Below are positions 24,759 through 32,371 of a stretch of DNA of 32,596 nt, piece by piece. Below the pieces are notes generated by a model. It ran no database searches, had not been told where the DNA came from, and saw nothing but the letters and a program-made list of their open reading frames with translations. A program made the position numbers and the translations under genes. This DNA comes from Bryobacter sp. (GTDB taxonomy: Bacteria > Acidobacteriota > Terriglobia > Bryobacterales > Bryobacteraceae), in contig JALHNH010000060.1 of NCBI GenBank assembly GCA_022843625.1, positions 1 through 32,596 on the forward strand. Reading direction: 5' to 3'. Positions within the stretch are counted from its first letter, which is position 1. Each line of letters begins with the position of its first letter.

Positions 24759-25541
24759 GTGCGCGCTTCAATCAACTTTGCGCTTTTCGTTGCGACTTTT
24801 CTGTTGCCGGCCACCATGTCGTCGCAGGAGCCAACGTCGCCGACAACAGAAAGAGGCAGATCGGTCAACAAGCAAGCTGCTGTAACCGCGGATCCAGCTC
24901 GGCCGTATCGGCCGATTCCTGTTGGCCCGTCGCGGCCGCAGGAGACAATCTTCGAATTCTATTTCAAGGCACTGAACCCCCGGAAGATTCACTGGGGCGA
25001 TGAGATCGATAAACGAATTGAACAGTTCGTCGATCATTCCATCCGCAATCCCTACTTCCGGTTCTGCGCGGTGCAGATGGGAGTCATCCTCATGCTGCTT
25101 GCTCTTTGCTGGGGTTGGTGGGACAAACTCCGCCAAACTAAATGGATTACCGCTGAATGGCTAGCCGACGCAATCAACGCAAAGCAGATGTCGGATCAAC
25201 GCGCGATGGATGCTATCGCGGCGCACAACCGGCACATGGAGTCATGCAACCGGGTGGTGGAGGCGCAAACGTCCGGTATTGGCAAGGCGATTGGCTACGG
25301 GCCAAAGTTCGAGATGGAAAAGCTGCAAAACGATTTGGCAGCATCTCGAGCGGAAGTGGAGCGGCTCAACGCTCAAATTCAAGATCGAGATGCGAAGCTG
25401 GCAAAGCAGGAAGTTCGCATTCAAGCCATCGAAACCAAAGTGGCGCAATCGCAAGATAGCTCCAAAGCCGAATTGATTGCCCGTCTGGAGCGAGCCGAAG
25501 CGCAATTGAACAACCAAGGACCGCGAAGGGCTGCCAAATGA
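24759..25541 (+). CDS. Membrane protein with C-terminal coiled coil
   Basis: 260 residues from GTG 24759, chosen because GGAGG lies just upstream at the VirD4 stop; an open frame extends upstream across VirD4 and is ignored. A signal-like helix (about residues 2-20) precedes a Pro-rich segment, then one membrane helix (FCAVQMGVILMLLALCWGWW, about 102-121). The last 75 residues are a strong heptad-type coiled coil (LQNDLAASRAEVERLNAQ ...). Function unknown. Its place after the coupling protein suggests a structural partner of the DNA-transfer apparatus. Confidence 0.75.
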   Translation: MRASINFALFVATFLLPATMSSQEPTSPTTERGRSVNKQAAVTADPARPYRPIPVGPSRPQETIFEFYFKALNPRKIHWGDEIDKRIEQFVDHSIRNPYFRFCAVQMGVILMLLALCWGWWDKLRQTKWITAEWLADAINAKQMSDQRAMDAIAAHNRHMESCNRVVEAQTSGIGKAIGYGPKFEMEKLQNDLAASRAEVERLNAQIQDRDAKLAKQEVRIQAIETKVAQSQDSSKAELIARLERAEAQLNNQGPRRAAK

Positions 25542-26026
25542 TTCTCCAAATCGTTTCCCTGGGCAGCCTCTGGCAAGAGAGCACACGCCATCATTTGTTC
25601 AACACTACCGGCATTGAAAGCTGTGGAAAAGTCGCGAGCCGCGCAAAAGTATTCGGACACATCCGGTTTAACAGCGTTCCACTCCACCGGTTGTTAGCCA
25701 CCGGGAAGCTGCTGGGTTCGAAATGGAACTCGCCCAATGTTGGTGAAAGTTCTAACGCCAACATGATTCACTGTTCGGTAGCCGCTGGGCGTCGAGAGGT
25801 ACCCGAACTGTACGTCGTGACCATCTCCGAGCAACTGGTCGGCACAATGTTGGCAGGCTCGATCGCTTCAGATTCTGTCCGCCTGATTTCATTCTCCGAG
25901 CGCGGCTCACGACAGGAAGCGATGTTGCTAGCTCGCAACTTTGCATCCATCGCCGGTCAAATGGGGTCCGCCGTCTTTACACCAAGTCGAATTGATGACC
26001 CATGGAACATCCAGAGGTGGCAGTGA
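25538..26026 (+). CDS. Unknown protein before the relaxation gene
   Basis: 162 residues. The start overlaps the preceding stop (ATGA), and its own TGA overlaps the next ATG (TGATG), so it is translationally embedded in the operon. There is no signal peptide. The sequence is mixed alpha/beta with a basic first half (VASRAKVFGHIRFNS) and the end DDPWNIQRW. I do not recognise it. Given the overlap, it may act with the replication-relaxation protein. Confidence 0.65.
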   Translation: MILQIVSLGSLWQESTRHHLFNTTGIESCGKVASRAKVFGHIRFNSVPLHRLLATGKLLGSKWNSPNVGESSNANMIHCSVAAGRREVPELYVVTISEQLVGTMLAGSIASDSVRLISFSERGSRQEAMLLARNFASIAGQMGSAVFTPSRIDDPWNIQRWQ

Positions 26027-26784
26027 TGCGCTTTCTTCCGGGAACAATCTCAATCTCGACCGAAACAGACATTCCACTTTTGCGTAAAGTGCACCAAGCT
26101 GGCCATGCGACGGTGCGACAACTGTATCGGGCACTGATGCCGCAATTCGACAAGAATCAGTGGGACAGTTTCAACCGGCGTACACGGATCTTGGCGGGGC
26201 ATGGATTTTTGGTGCGGCAGCTGGCGGTCGCATTGGACAGCCATGTGGTTTCTCTGGGTGAAGCCGGTGAGGATCACTTGCGATCGAGATCTCGAACGAT
26301 GGTAGAAGCGATTTCTAGAAGTCCACGAAACGGTAAGCGGGATCAACTTCTGCACGATGTGGAGTTGTTTGAATTGCATCTTGCGTTGATGCAGTCGGGG
26401 ATTGTGACTGGCTGGCAATTCGAGTCAGAAATTCGCGCGGACAATGACTTCACTACATACGGCTATGCCAAAGACTACGACGCCGTCATGACGATCCAGC
26501 GCGGTCAGCAATCAGCAAAGATTGCACTTGAGTATGAGCGGACGCCCAAGACCTCGCGAGAGTACGGACGAATCGTCGCTACCGTGAACAGAGAGACGCG
26601 CGTGGCTGGTGTCATCTACTTGGTTTGCAATCTGCACATGGAATCTTTTCTGGCGCACGCTTTGCGCGGTGCGTCGTATCCCATGTACATCGCGCGTGCC
26701 AACTCGTTCGCAGCCGATCCCCAGAACGCCATTTTGCTCGACACACGACTTCGAAGGCAGTTTCGTTTGGCGGATGCATTCTAG
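26026..26784 (+). CDS. Replication-relaxation family protein
   Basis: 252 residues from ATG 26026 (AGAGGTGG upstream); an ATG at 26002 is an alternative. A winged-helix segment near the N-terminus (VRQLYRALMPQFDKNQWDSFNRRTRILAGHGFLVR, about 30-65) is followed by a conserved-looking catalytic-type domain with LHDVELFELHLALMQ, DYDAVMTI and IALEYERTPKTSREYGRI. This resembles the Replic_Relax family, encoded by plasmids and conjugative elements and linked to nicking and replication initiation. No canonical relaxase with a HUH triad is in the window, so this is the best candidate for recognising the transfer origin. Non-coding DNA with origin-like features follows immediately. Confidence 0.7.
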   Translation: MRFLPGTISISTETDIPLLRKVHQAGHATVRQLYRALMPQFDKNQWDSFNRRTRILAGHGFLVRQLAVALDSHVVSLGEAGEDHLRSRSRTMVEAISRSPRNGKRDQLLHDVELFELHLALMQSGIVTGWQFESEIRADNDFTTYGYAKDYDAVMTIQRGQQSAKIALEYERTPKTSREYGRIVATVNRETRVAGVIYLVCNLHMESFLAHALRGASYPMYIARANSFAADPQNAILLDTRLRRQFRLADAF

Positions 26785-27470
26785 TCGCGTTATTCCAATC
26801 GTCAATTTGGTGCCGCTTTGATGTCGTGAGGGTGTCGCATTTCCGTCTTTCTCCGTCCCTAACAGCTCTTCTTTTCATATCTTTACGAGCAGACATCCCG
26901 TGAAATGTGTGTGCTTGTGAGCAGGCTGGCACTGTTCGCCTTTTCCATGCGGAAAAAGGGCGGTGGGATGGTGTCTGGGTGTTTGAGTTGGGATGTGGAA
27001 GGACGGACTGGGGCGGTGCAGGGAGTGTGCCCGGATCCATGAGTGTAGGGGCTATTGGGAGATCGAAGTTTAGAAAAAGTGACGGTGGCAGCAGGCATTT
27101 GAAGTGGAGAAGTGGCCAATAGAGCGGACGAGGTGGGTCTTTGCCAGTGGATACTCCAGCCCGATGTCAGAAACTTAGAGAGGTGGGTGATGGGATGTCG
27201 AGGTGCGGCGAGTAGCAGAAGCGAGTGTGGGAACAGTCGCTGTCCGACGGAAATGTGAGCGGTGCTCAGTCCGAATGTCGTGAGCCGATTGACGAGAGCT
27301 AACGGTTCGGATGAATGCTGAGGCGAGGGTCGGGGTGGTGGGTGGGAGAGATGCCTGCGATTGAAGGCAGCGAAACACAGAGGTCCCACGCAGAAGCGAA
27401 AACGGCGGCAGCGCAGAGGCACTGTTGCATGGTGATTCCACAACAACTTTAAACAACGGAGAAGAACGAG
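26785..27470. other. G-skewed non-coding tract, candidate oriT or replication origin
   Basis: 686 bases without a credible gene; a long minus-strand frame crossing it is the antisense of the Rad52-like gene and low in quality. A pyrimidine-rich stretch (about 26838-26883) switches to a G-rich, C-poor tract. By hand count 26941-27420 has about 200 G against 80 C. A bulged hairpin is at 26937-26962 (CGCC+TTTTCC / GGAAAA+GGCG, loop ATGC). A 10-base direct repeat ATGTCGTGAG occurs at 26821 and 27275. It lies directly between the relaxation gene and the annealing-protein gene. Confidence 0.55.
27327..27346 (+). other. G-quadruplex motif
   Basis: Four G runs on the plus strand (3, 4, 3 and 3 bases) with loops of 2, 4 and 1 bases, fitting the usual G3+N1-7 rule. 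It lies inside the G-skewed non-coding tract. Confidence 0.7.
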
Positions 27471-28721
27471 ATGACTTATGTAAATGGCGCGGTACATGAG
27501 ACCGCAGAGATCCCGCCGGTGGCGATGAACCAATTTGCTGACGGCAACGCACAAGCTGAGAAGTTTTCGCCAGAGCGGCGCGCAGAGATCAAGCGAGAAC
27601 TGGAGCAGCCATTTGATCCCCGAGAGATCAAGTGGCGTGTGACAGCGACTTCGATGCAGCAAAATAAGCGCGGCCCACAGAAGCGCGGACAACTGATCGC
27701 CTACGCCGACCAGCGGGCATATACGGACAGATTGAATGCGATCTTTGGAGAGTGGGGCTGGACTCGCGCATATGATGTGCAAGTCGCGCAGAACTTCGAA
27801 AGGAAAACCAACAACGACAAATCGCAATCGGCGATTGCCGCAAAGGTTGTCGTCGTGTCGCGAGTCACCATCCACGAGCTCGGAACGCACACAGGCGTTG
27901 GTGAAGAATGGGCAGACGACGAGAATGCGGCGACGCGCGCCGAAGCACAAGCATTCAAGCGAGCCTGTGCTTGCTTCGGTCTTGGTCGCTATCTCTACGA
28001 CCTGGAGAAGATGTGGGTGGACCTGGACCAAAACAATCGGCCGCTGGAAACACCTCGCTTGCCGGAATGGGCTTGCCCGGGCAACAACGACAGTGGACGG
28101 ACGCCAACAACCCCGCCTTCTCGAAGACCGACAACGCAGAATCGAGAAAGCCTGGTGCAGCAGGAATTGCTGTCGACGGTAAAGAAGCTGTGCGCGGAAG
28201 TGGGCTACAGTTTGTCCCAGTTCGCGCTCAGCGTTTACGGAGGAGTTTCGGATCCGACGCGGCTCGGTTTTGCGAAGCTCACAACGGTTTGCGAGAAGCT
28301 CAATGATCTGGCCAATGGCGTGACGCGTCTAAAGAAGGCGCAGGCGACTCTGGGCCCCGAACGCTACTCGGAGATTTGTCGGCGGCTGGAACTCGCCAGT
28401 GACTCACTGGATGACATTCCGAATCGACAAGTTCTGCGGCAGTTGCTGAAAGAAGCGGAGAGTGCCGGCGCAAATAACGGTGCAAACCCCGCGAGAAACC
28501 CTACCGGCTCTGGGCGCATCGGTGAATCTCGCGGTCGCCTACTTCAGGCAGCAAGGAAGGCAGCGGAGAATTCTCGTAGCGGTTGGCCGCGCAAGTTGGG
28601 CGAAGTGATTCTTCGAGCGTCGGGCGGAATGCTGACACTCGAAAAGCTGAAGGACCTCACTGACGCCGACGCAGCCACCGTCGACGCCTGTGTGTCAGTC
28701 ATCGAGAGCGGCCCCCGCTAG
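27471..28721 (+). CDS. Rad52/Rad22-like single-strand annealing protein
   Basis: 416 residues, start preceded by GGAGAAG. The N-terminal domain (about 30-185) follows the Rad52/Rad22 pattern: PFDPREIKWRVTATS, AYADQRAYTDRLNAIFGEWGW, then VSRVTIHELGTHTGVGEE and ATRAEAQAFKRACACFGLGRYLYDL. These proteins bind and anneal complementary single strands and support RecA-independent recombination; phages and conjugative elements often carry them. The C-terminal half is linker plus helical segments, including a helix-hairpin-like end (LEKLKDLTDADAATVDACV). It probably acts on transferred single-stranded DNA in the recipient. Confidence 0.88.
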   Translation: MTYVNGAVHETAEIPPVAMNQFADGNAQAEKFSPERRAEIKRELEQPFDPREIKWRVTATSMQQNKRGPQKRGQLIAYADQRAYTDRLNAIFGEWGWTRAYDVQVAQNFERKTNNDKSQSAIAAKVVVVSRVTIHELGTHTGVGEEWADDENAATRAEAQAFKRACACFGLGRYLYDLEKMWVDLDQNNRPLETPRLPEWACPGNNDSGRTPTTPPSRRPTTQNRESLVQQELLSTVKKLCAEVGYSLSQFALSVYGGVSDPTRLGFAKLTTVCEKLNDLANGVTRLKKAQATLGPERYSEICRRLELASDSLDDIPNRQVLRQLLKEAESAGANNGANPARNPTGSGRIGESRGRLLQAARKAAENSRSGWPRKLGEVILRASGGMLTLEKLKDLTDADAATVDACVSVIESGPR

Positions 28722-28978
28722 CTTTCATTATCGGTGCGTTTCCAGCGTACCTTGCTGCGCCACGTGCCAAACAACGAACAATTGCGTGGCGAGCAACAGA
28801 TGCAGTCTGCCTGCTCGCCCAGACCAGATTGACTTCAGTCCGGTCTCGCACTTTCCTCTAGTCAACCGTTTGGTTGGCATCACCCACCCACAAATCCATG
28901 CAGGTACCCGACGTGTTCCCCCACGGGAAGACGACGTGTGCCTGCTTTCTATTTCTTCAATCCAAAAGGAGTCACAAC
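28722..28978 (+). promoter_or_regulatory. Long leader with alternative hairpins
   Basis: 257 non-coding bases. Segment A (28752-28764, TTGCTgCGCCACG) pairs with segment B (28785-28796, CGTGGCGAGCAA), with one bulge. Part of B (28788-28795, GGCGAGCA) can instead pair perfectly with segment C (28812-28819, TGCTCGCC). The two stems are mutually exclusive. Further small stems lie at 28821-28846 (AGACC/GGTCT around GACT/AGTC) and 28863-28876 (CAACC/GGTTG). AAAGGAG precedes the next gene. Confidence 0.55.
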
Positions 28979-29368
28979 ATGCAAAGGAACACTGTGTGCG
29001 CGAGTGAAGTACTCAGCACGAAAGACATGAACATGCGGCCCAGCCAGGATCTGTGCGAGATTATCGGCCGTTTCTTGGTAGTCGGCGAAAGCGTGGTCGC
29101 CCATTGGGTCGAGTATGCAAAAGGATTGCTTCTCTTCGTGATGGCGCCAGGAGACGACAAATCCGGTGAGTTCTACGTTTACGACCGTAGACTTGGAAGC
29201 TTCTGGTTGCTCGAACTGCCCGACTGCGTCTTCGGCGGATACTCAACCGAGCAAATGAGATCCAAGATCCGGGAGTTTCAGTTGCTCGAACTCGCCGAAA
29301 ACCCGGCGAAGCTGGCGATGCCCGGCAGGGTGCCAAACTCGCTTTGCGATCTGCGGCAAGCAATGTAA
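28979..29368 (+). CDS. Unknown cytoplasmic protein
   Basis: 129 residues from ATG 28979, with AAAGGAG 7 bases upstream; longer starts lie in the non-coding leader. It looks like a small globular protein (EIIGRFLVVGESVVAHWVEYAKGLLLFVMAPG ... EFYVYDRRLGSFWLLELPD). No signal or membrane helix. Family not recognised. It is preceded by a leader with alternative hairpins and followed 3 bases later by the primase gene, so it is likely part of the DNA-processing operon. Confidence 0.72.
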   Translation: MQRNTVCASEVLSTKDMNMRPSQDLCEIIGRFLVVGESVVAHWVEYAKGLLLFVMAPGDDKSGEFYVYDRRLGSFWLLELPDCVFGGYSTEQMRSKIREFQLLELAENPAKLAMPGRVPNSLCDLRQAM

Positions 29369-29371
29369 GGA

Positions 29372-30346
29372 ATGGATATGGCCGATTTGGTAAAGCCGAC
29401 CATTGAACACATTGAGGAGTATGCGCGATGGTTCGTGAACCGGCGCGCATACACCCGCCAGTCGGATTCGCCGCATCCTGAATCGGGCCGTCATTATTAT
29501 TACCGTCCGCGAAGATCGGATGGCCAGGCGATTCCTCTCTCGGTGAACGATCTCAGCCGCCACTTGATGGGTGAGATAACCATCGGTCTGTACGCGATCA
29601 ATCCTCAGACGCAAATGTCGAAATGGATGGCAATCGACGCCGACTACAAGACGGCGCTCGAAGACTTGCTGAAACTCCAGTACGAACTCGGCCAAGCCGG
29701 AATCCAGGCGGCGCTGGAGCAGAGCCGTCGCGGTGGACACTTGTGGCTCTTCTTTGATGAACCGGTTCTTGCGATACACGCGCGGCGCTTCATATGCCAT
29801 TTAGCTTCGCGCCTCGCAGTTCAGATCAAGGGCGTCGGCCTGGTGGACGGGATTGAACTCTTCCCCAAGCAGGATCGTCTGGATGTCGGCCAGTTTGGAA
29901 ATGCCCTACGCGCTCCCCTTGGGCTTCATCGTGCCGCCAATCGTCGGTACTGGTTCTACGGCGCTTCCTACGAGCTGCCAGCCCAGATGGATTATCTGCG
30001 CAGCCTTCGTAGAGTCACCCAGTCCCAACTGATCGAGCTAGTGTCAGGACTTCCCGCCGACTCGGCCCCTCGGATAATTGCCGAGCGGCAGCCAGTTGAT
30101 TCTGGGCGTCGGAAATTCCGGATCGGGGACTATATTGATTTCCAGAAGTGCCGCAGAGTCGGCCGCAACTGGGTCACTCAATGTCCGTCTTGCGGGGCAG
30201 AAGGACGCGATCGTGCAAAAGACAATTTAGCCATTTCGGTGGAGGAACCTCGCAAGTACCTTTGCTGGGCTGGCTGCACCAAGGAGCAAATCCGCGCCGC
30301 TCTCGGCGCGCCGGCTTCAGCCACAAATTCGAAATCAGGGAGATGA
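29372..30346 (+). CDS. Archaeo-eukaryotic-type primase (TOTE-like) with zinc finger
   Basis: 324 residues. The catalytic core shows MAIDAD (D89 and D91, metal-binding), SRRGGHLWLFF (H123, about 118-128) and ELFPKQD followed by FGNALRAPLGLH (about 162-186). This is the signature order of archaeo-eukaryotic primase domains, closest to those in TOTE-type conflict systems. The C-terminus adds a CPSC...CWAGC finger (C271, C274, C298, C302), reminiscent of the DnaG CHC2 finger. Such enzymes prime DNA or extend strands. An element-encoded primase could start complementary-strand synthesis on transferred DNA. No helicase domain is fused. Confidence 0.83.
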   Translation: MDMADLVKPTIEHIEEYARWFVNRRAYTRQSDSPHPESGRHYYYRPRRSDGQAIPLSVNDLSRHLMGEITIGLYAINPQTQMSKWMAIDADYKTALEDLLKLQYELGQAGIQAALEQSRRGGHLWLFFDEPVLAIHARRFICHLASRLAVQIKGVGLVDGIELFPKQDRLDVGQFGNALRAPLGLHRAANRRYWFYGASYELPAQMDYLRSLRRVTQSQLIELVSGLPADSAPRIIAERQPVDSGRRKFRIGDYIDFQKCRRVGRNWVTQCPSCGAEGRDRAKDNLAISVEEPRKYLCWAGCTKEQIRAALGAPASATNSKSGR

Positions 30347-30347
30347 G

Positions 30348-30950
30348 ATGGATCAGCCGACTCGTTTGGTTCTGCCACAGGCTATGCTTCGAAAAATGGA
30401 GGCAGCCGGAATCTATTGTCAGACTTGGGTGACAGTAGAGAGGCAGGCGCGCGCAGATCGATGGGTGTTGCGCGGAGTGGAGAGCGGTGGCAGCACCAGA
30501 GAGGTGGGACGATACATTTCCTTCTTTGCCACAGACGGCAGTCGTTTGCCTTGGTTGCAGAAGATGGATCGCATCGGGTCAAACGGAGTCCACGCCGCAA
30601 TCGTTGCTCCCGAATTCGTGGGCATAGAGATGGCGCGCATCGGGCAGACGTATCAGTTGTTGATCACTCGCCACTCGCTGGGTCAGATACAGAAGAACAA
30701 GAAGCCGGCAATTCAAGCCGAGATTCTGTTCCGCGGCATCGATGGTCAGTTGTCCGAGGAGCTCAGGCGACAAGGCCTAGCGCCTGAGTTCTTCTCCAGG
30801 AGCGGCGAAGTGAAACCGATCCCCGATCCCTTCGGAAGCGGAGTCAAGTTGGTCACGGCCGGTGTCACTTGCTTGAACTGCAAGCACTGTCATGGATTGA
30901 TCGAGCGGCCGGCAATTGATGTGGTTGAGCCGGCAACTGCCGCATCCTGA
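30348..30950 (+). CDS. Unknown protein with Cys-rich end
   Basis: 200 residues, starting 1 base after the primase stop. Body of mixed alpha/beta character (ISFFATDGSRLPWLQKMDRIGSNGVHAAIVAPEFVGIEMAR ...). Near the C-terminus CLNCKHCHG (C-x2-C-x2-CH) could bind a metal ion. No signal peptide. Not recognised; operon position suggests a partner of the primase. Confidence 0.7.
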   Translation: MDQPTRLVLPQAMLRKMEAAGIYCQTWVTVERQARADRWVLRGVESGGSTREVGRYISFFATDGSRLPWLQKMDRIGSNGVHAAIVAPEFVGIEMARIGQTYQLLITRHSLGQIQKNKKPAIQAEILFRGIDGQLSEELRRQGLAPEFFSRSGEVKPIPDPFGSGVKLVTAGVTCLNCKHCHGLIERPAIDVVEPATAAS

Positions 30951-30962
30951 AAGGTAACCGAA

Positions 30963-31451
30963 ATGAATGCATTACTCCGAATTGGTCTTCTCACCGTAAC
31001 GCTCTCCAGTCTTGCAATCGCCGGGGAATTCTCCGGCAGAGTTGTCGGCGTCATGGACGGTGACACGATTACCGTGCTCGTCGGCCGCGAACAACGAAGG
31101 GTCCGGCTGGCGGGTGTGGATGCGCCTGAGAAAGGCCAGGCATTCGGTCAACGGTCAAAGCAAGCGTTGAGCCAGATGATCTTTGGCCGGGAGGTGACTG
31201 TGGTCAGCACCGGCAAGGACCGCTACGAAAGGACGCTAGGGATTGTACGGCTCATGTACGGCAGTTCCGTGAATGAACGCCTCGTTGAGAATGGCTGGGC
31301 TTGGCACTATACGAGGTACTCGAATGACCGCCGCCTATCCGAGTTGGAATCAAGGGCTCGAGCTGCGCGGCGCGGGCTTTGGGCGGATCCGCGCCCGGTC
31401 ACGCCATGGGATTTCAGGAAGGCCCATCGCCCCGATGGGATCAACGACTAA
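30963..31451 (+). CDS. Secreted thermonuclease (SNase family)
   Basis: 162 residues with a signal peptide (about 1-20, cleavage near AIA-GE). The staphylococcal nuclease fold motifs are complete: VMDGDTI (D32, D34), VRLAGVDAPE (R48, D53, E56), GKDRYERTLG (R90) and NERLVENGWAW. The enzyme cuts DNA or RNA in the periplasm or outside using Ca2+. Similar small nucleases are common on plasmids and conjugative elements. Its function there is not settled; it could clear DNA or act in entry exclusion. The gene is 12 bases after the previous stop. Confidence 0.93.
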   Translation: MNALLRIGLLTVTLSSLAIAGEFSGRVVGVMDGDTITVLVGREQRRVRLAGVDAPEKGQAFGQRSKQALSQMIFGREVTVVSTGKDRYERTLGIVRLMYGSSVNERLVENGWAWHYTRYSNDRRLSELESRARAARRGLWADPRPVTPWDFRKAHRPDGIND

Positions 31452-31467
31452 GAGGAGAAGCCAACCG

Positions 31468-31677
31468 ATGAGACAGTTTGGTCTACGAATTTGCCTGTTT
31501 CTGTTCTTGGCGGCCATGCTTTCCGGTCGCACGAATGAATTGGGAGTTTTGGTTGGAGCCACAACGGGGACGGTCTTGCTGTGGCCAATTTACTTGAGAT
31601 ACGTGCCGACATCTACGGGATCAAAACGCCGGCATGAGGCGGTGGAGGAAGCAGAAGCTGCAATTCCTCCACGCTAA
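31468..31677 (+). CDS. Small membrane protein, unknown
   Basis: 69 residues from ATG 31468, with AGAGGAGAAG upstream. Two hydrophobic segments (about 5-18 and 25-45) and a charged tail (KRRHEAVEEAEAA). Not recognised. Strong ribosome binding site and compact spacing between its neighbours support it as a gene. Confidence 0.58.
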   Translation: MRQFGLRICLFLFLAAMLSGRTNELGVLVGATTGTVLLWPIYLRYVPTSTGSKRRHEAVEEAEAAIPPR

Positions 31678-31687
31678 GGAGGACTCG

Positions 31688-32242
31688 ATGAAGCTCGGAA
31701 CGAAAAGCCTACTTTGGGGTGCACATGCGTTCTTTTTGCATCCCTTCATGGTGGCTCGGGGCTGGTGGCACCTATGGGGCGCCCCGCGCGACCCCAAACT
31801 GTGGATCTGCTTCCTGCTGCACGACGTCGGCTATCTGGGCCTCGACGAAATGGATGGCGAGGGGAGCGAGAACCATGTACGCTTAGGCGCCGAGATCGTT
31901 CGGCGTCTGTGCGGGGATCGGTACTCTGATGAGTGCTATCGCCACTCTCGGCTATGGTGCCGGTTGAACGGCCGTACGATCAGCCGCCTCTGCCTGGCAG
32001 ACAAGATGGCGTTCGTCCTCACTCCGGCCTGGCTCTACCTGCCGATGGCGAATGCCTCGGGCGAATTGCAGGAATACATGGATCGTTCGAGAGAACAAAA
32101 GCAGTTGGCTTCATATTCTGTTGACGAACTTCGCTTGATTCGCAGCGATTGTCCGACTGAATGGCTGTCAGGATTGCAGATGTGCACGTATCGCTGGGTT
32201 CAATTGCAGATGGTGGCGTCCCCGCAGGTTGCGCTCAAATGA
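31688..32242 (+). CDS. HD-domain protein, probable phosphohydrolase
   Basis: 184 residues from ATG 31688, with AAGGAGGA upstream. HD-type metal ligands are visible: FLLHDVGYL (H45, D46), a further His (H63, NHVRLGAE) and LADKMAF (D105) downstream, as in the HDc fold. HD proteins hydrolyse phosphoesters of nucleotides or nucleic acids; substrate unknown. The remaining sequence is helical. It is the last plus-strand gene of the window and may belong to the same operon as the nuclease. The 129 bases after it hold no gene I can support. Confidence 0.75.
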   Translation: MKLGTKSLLWGAHAFFLHPFMVARGWWHLWGAPRDPKLWICFLLHDVGYLGLDEMDGEGSENHVRLGAEIVRRLCGDRYSDECYRHSRLWCRLNGRTISRLCLADKMAFVLTPAWLYLPMANASGELQEYMDRSREQKQLASYSVDELRLIRSDCPTEWLSGLQMCTYRWVQLQMVASPQVALK

Positions 32243-32371
32243 AGCGTTGCCTCAAACCTTTGCAAGGCGAGGAATACGCGGACTCCAATAGGAACAAATA
32301 TCACTATCGGCTAATTGAGATTTCTGCTTCCTCGCAACTTCTATCAGTTGGATTCCGGTTATCCGCGAGCG

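Noticed and set aside
26883..28031. 382-residue minus-strand frame across the origin-like tract and the start of the Rad52-like gene
   Set aside because: Half of it is antisense to a well supported gene, composition is Ser/Pro/Arg/His-rich and low in conserved patterns, and there is no good ribosome binding site. The frame is open because of the G-skew and the phase of the sense gene.
28752..28819. Integron attC site or CRISPR repeat
   Set aside because: There is no attC core-site consensus and no regular repeat-spacer spacing; the repeats are inverted and single.
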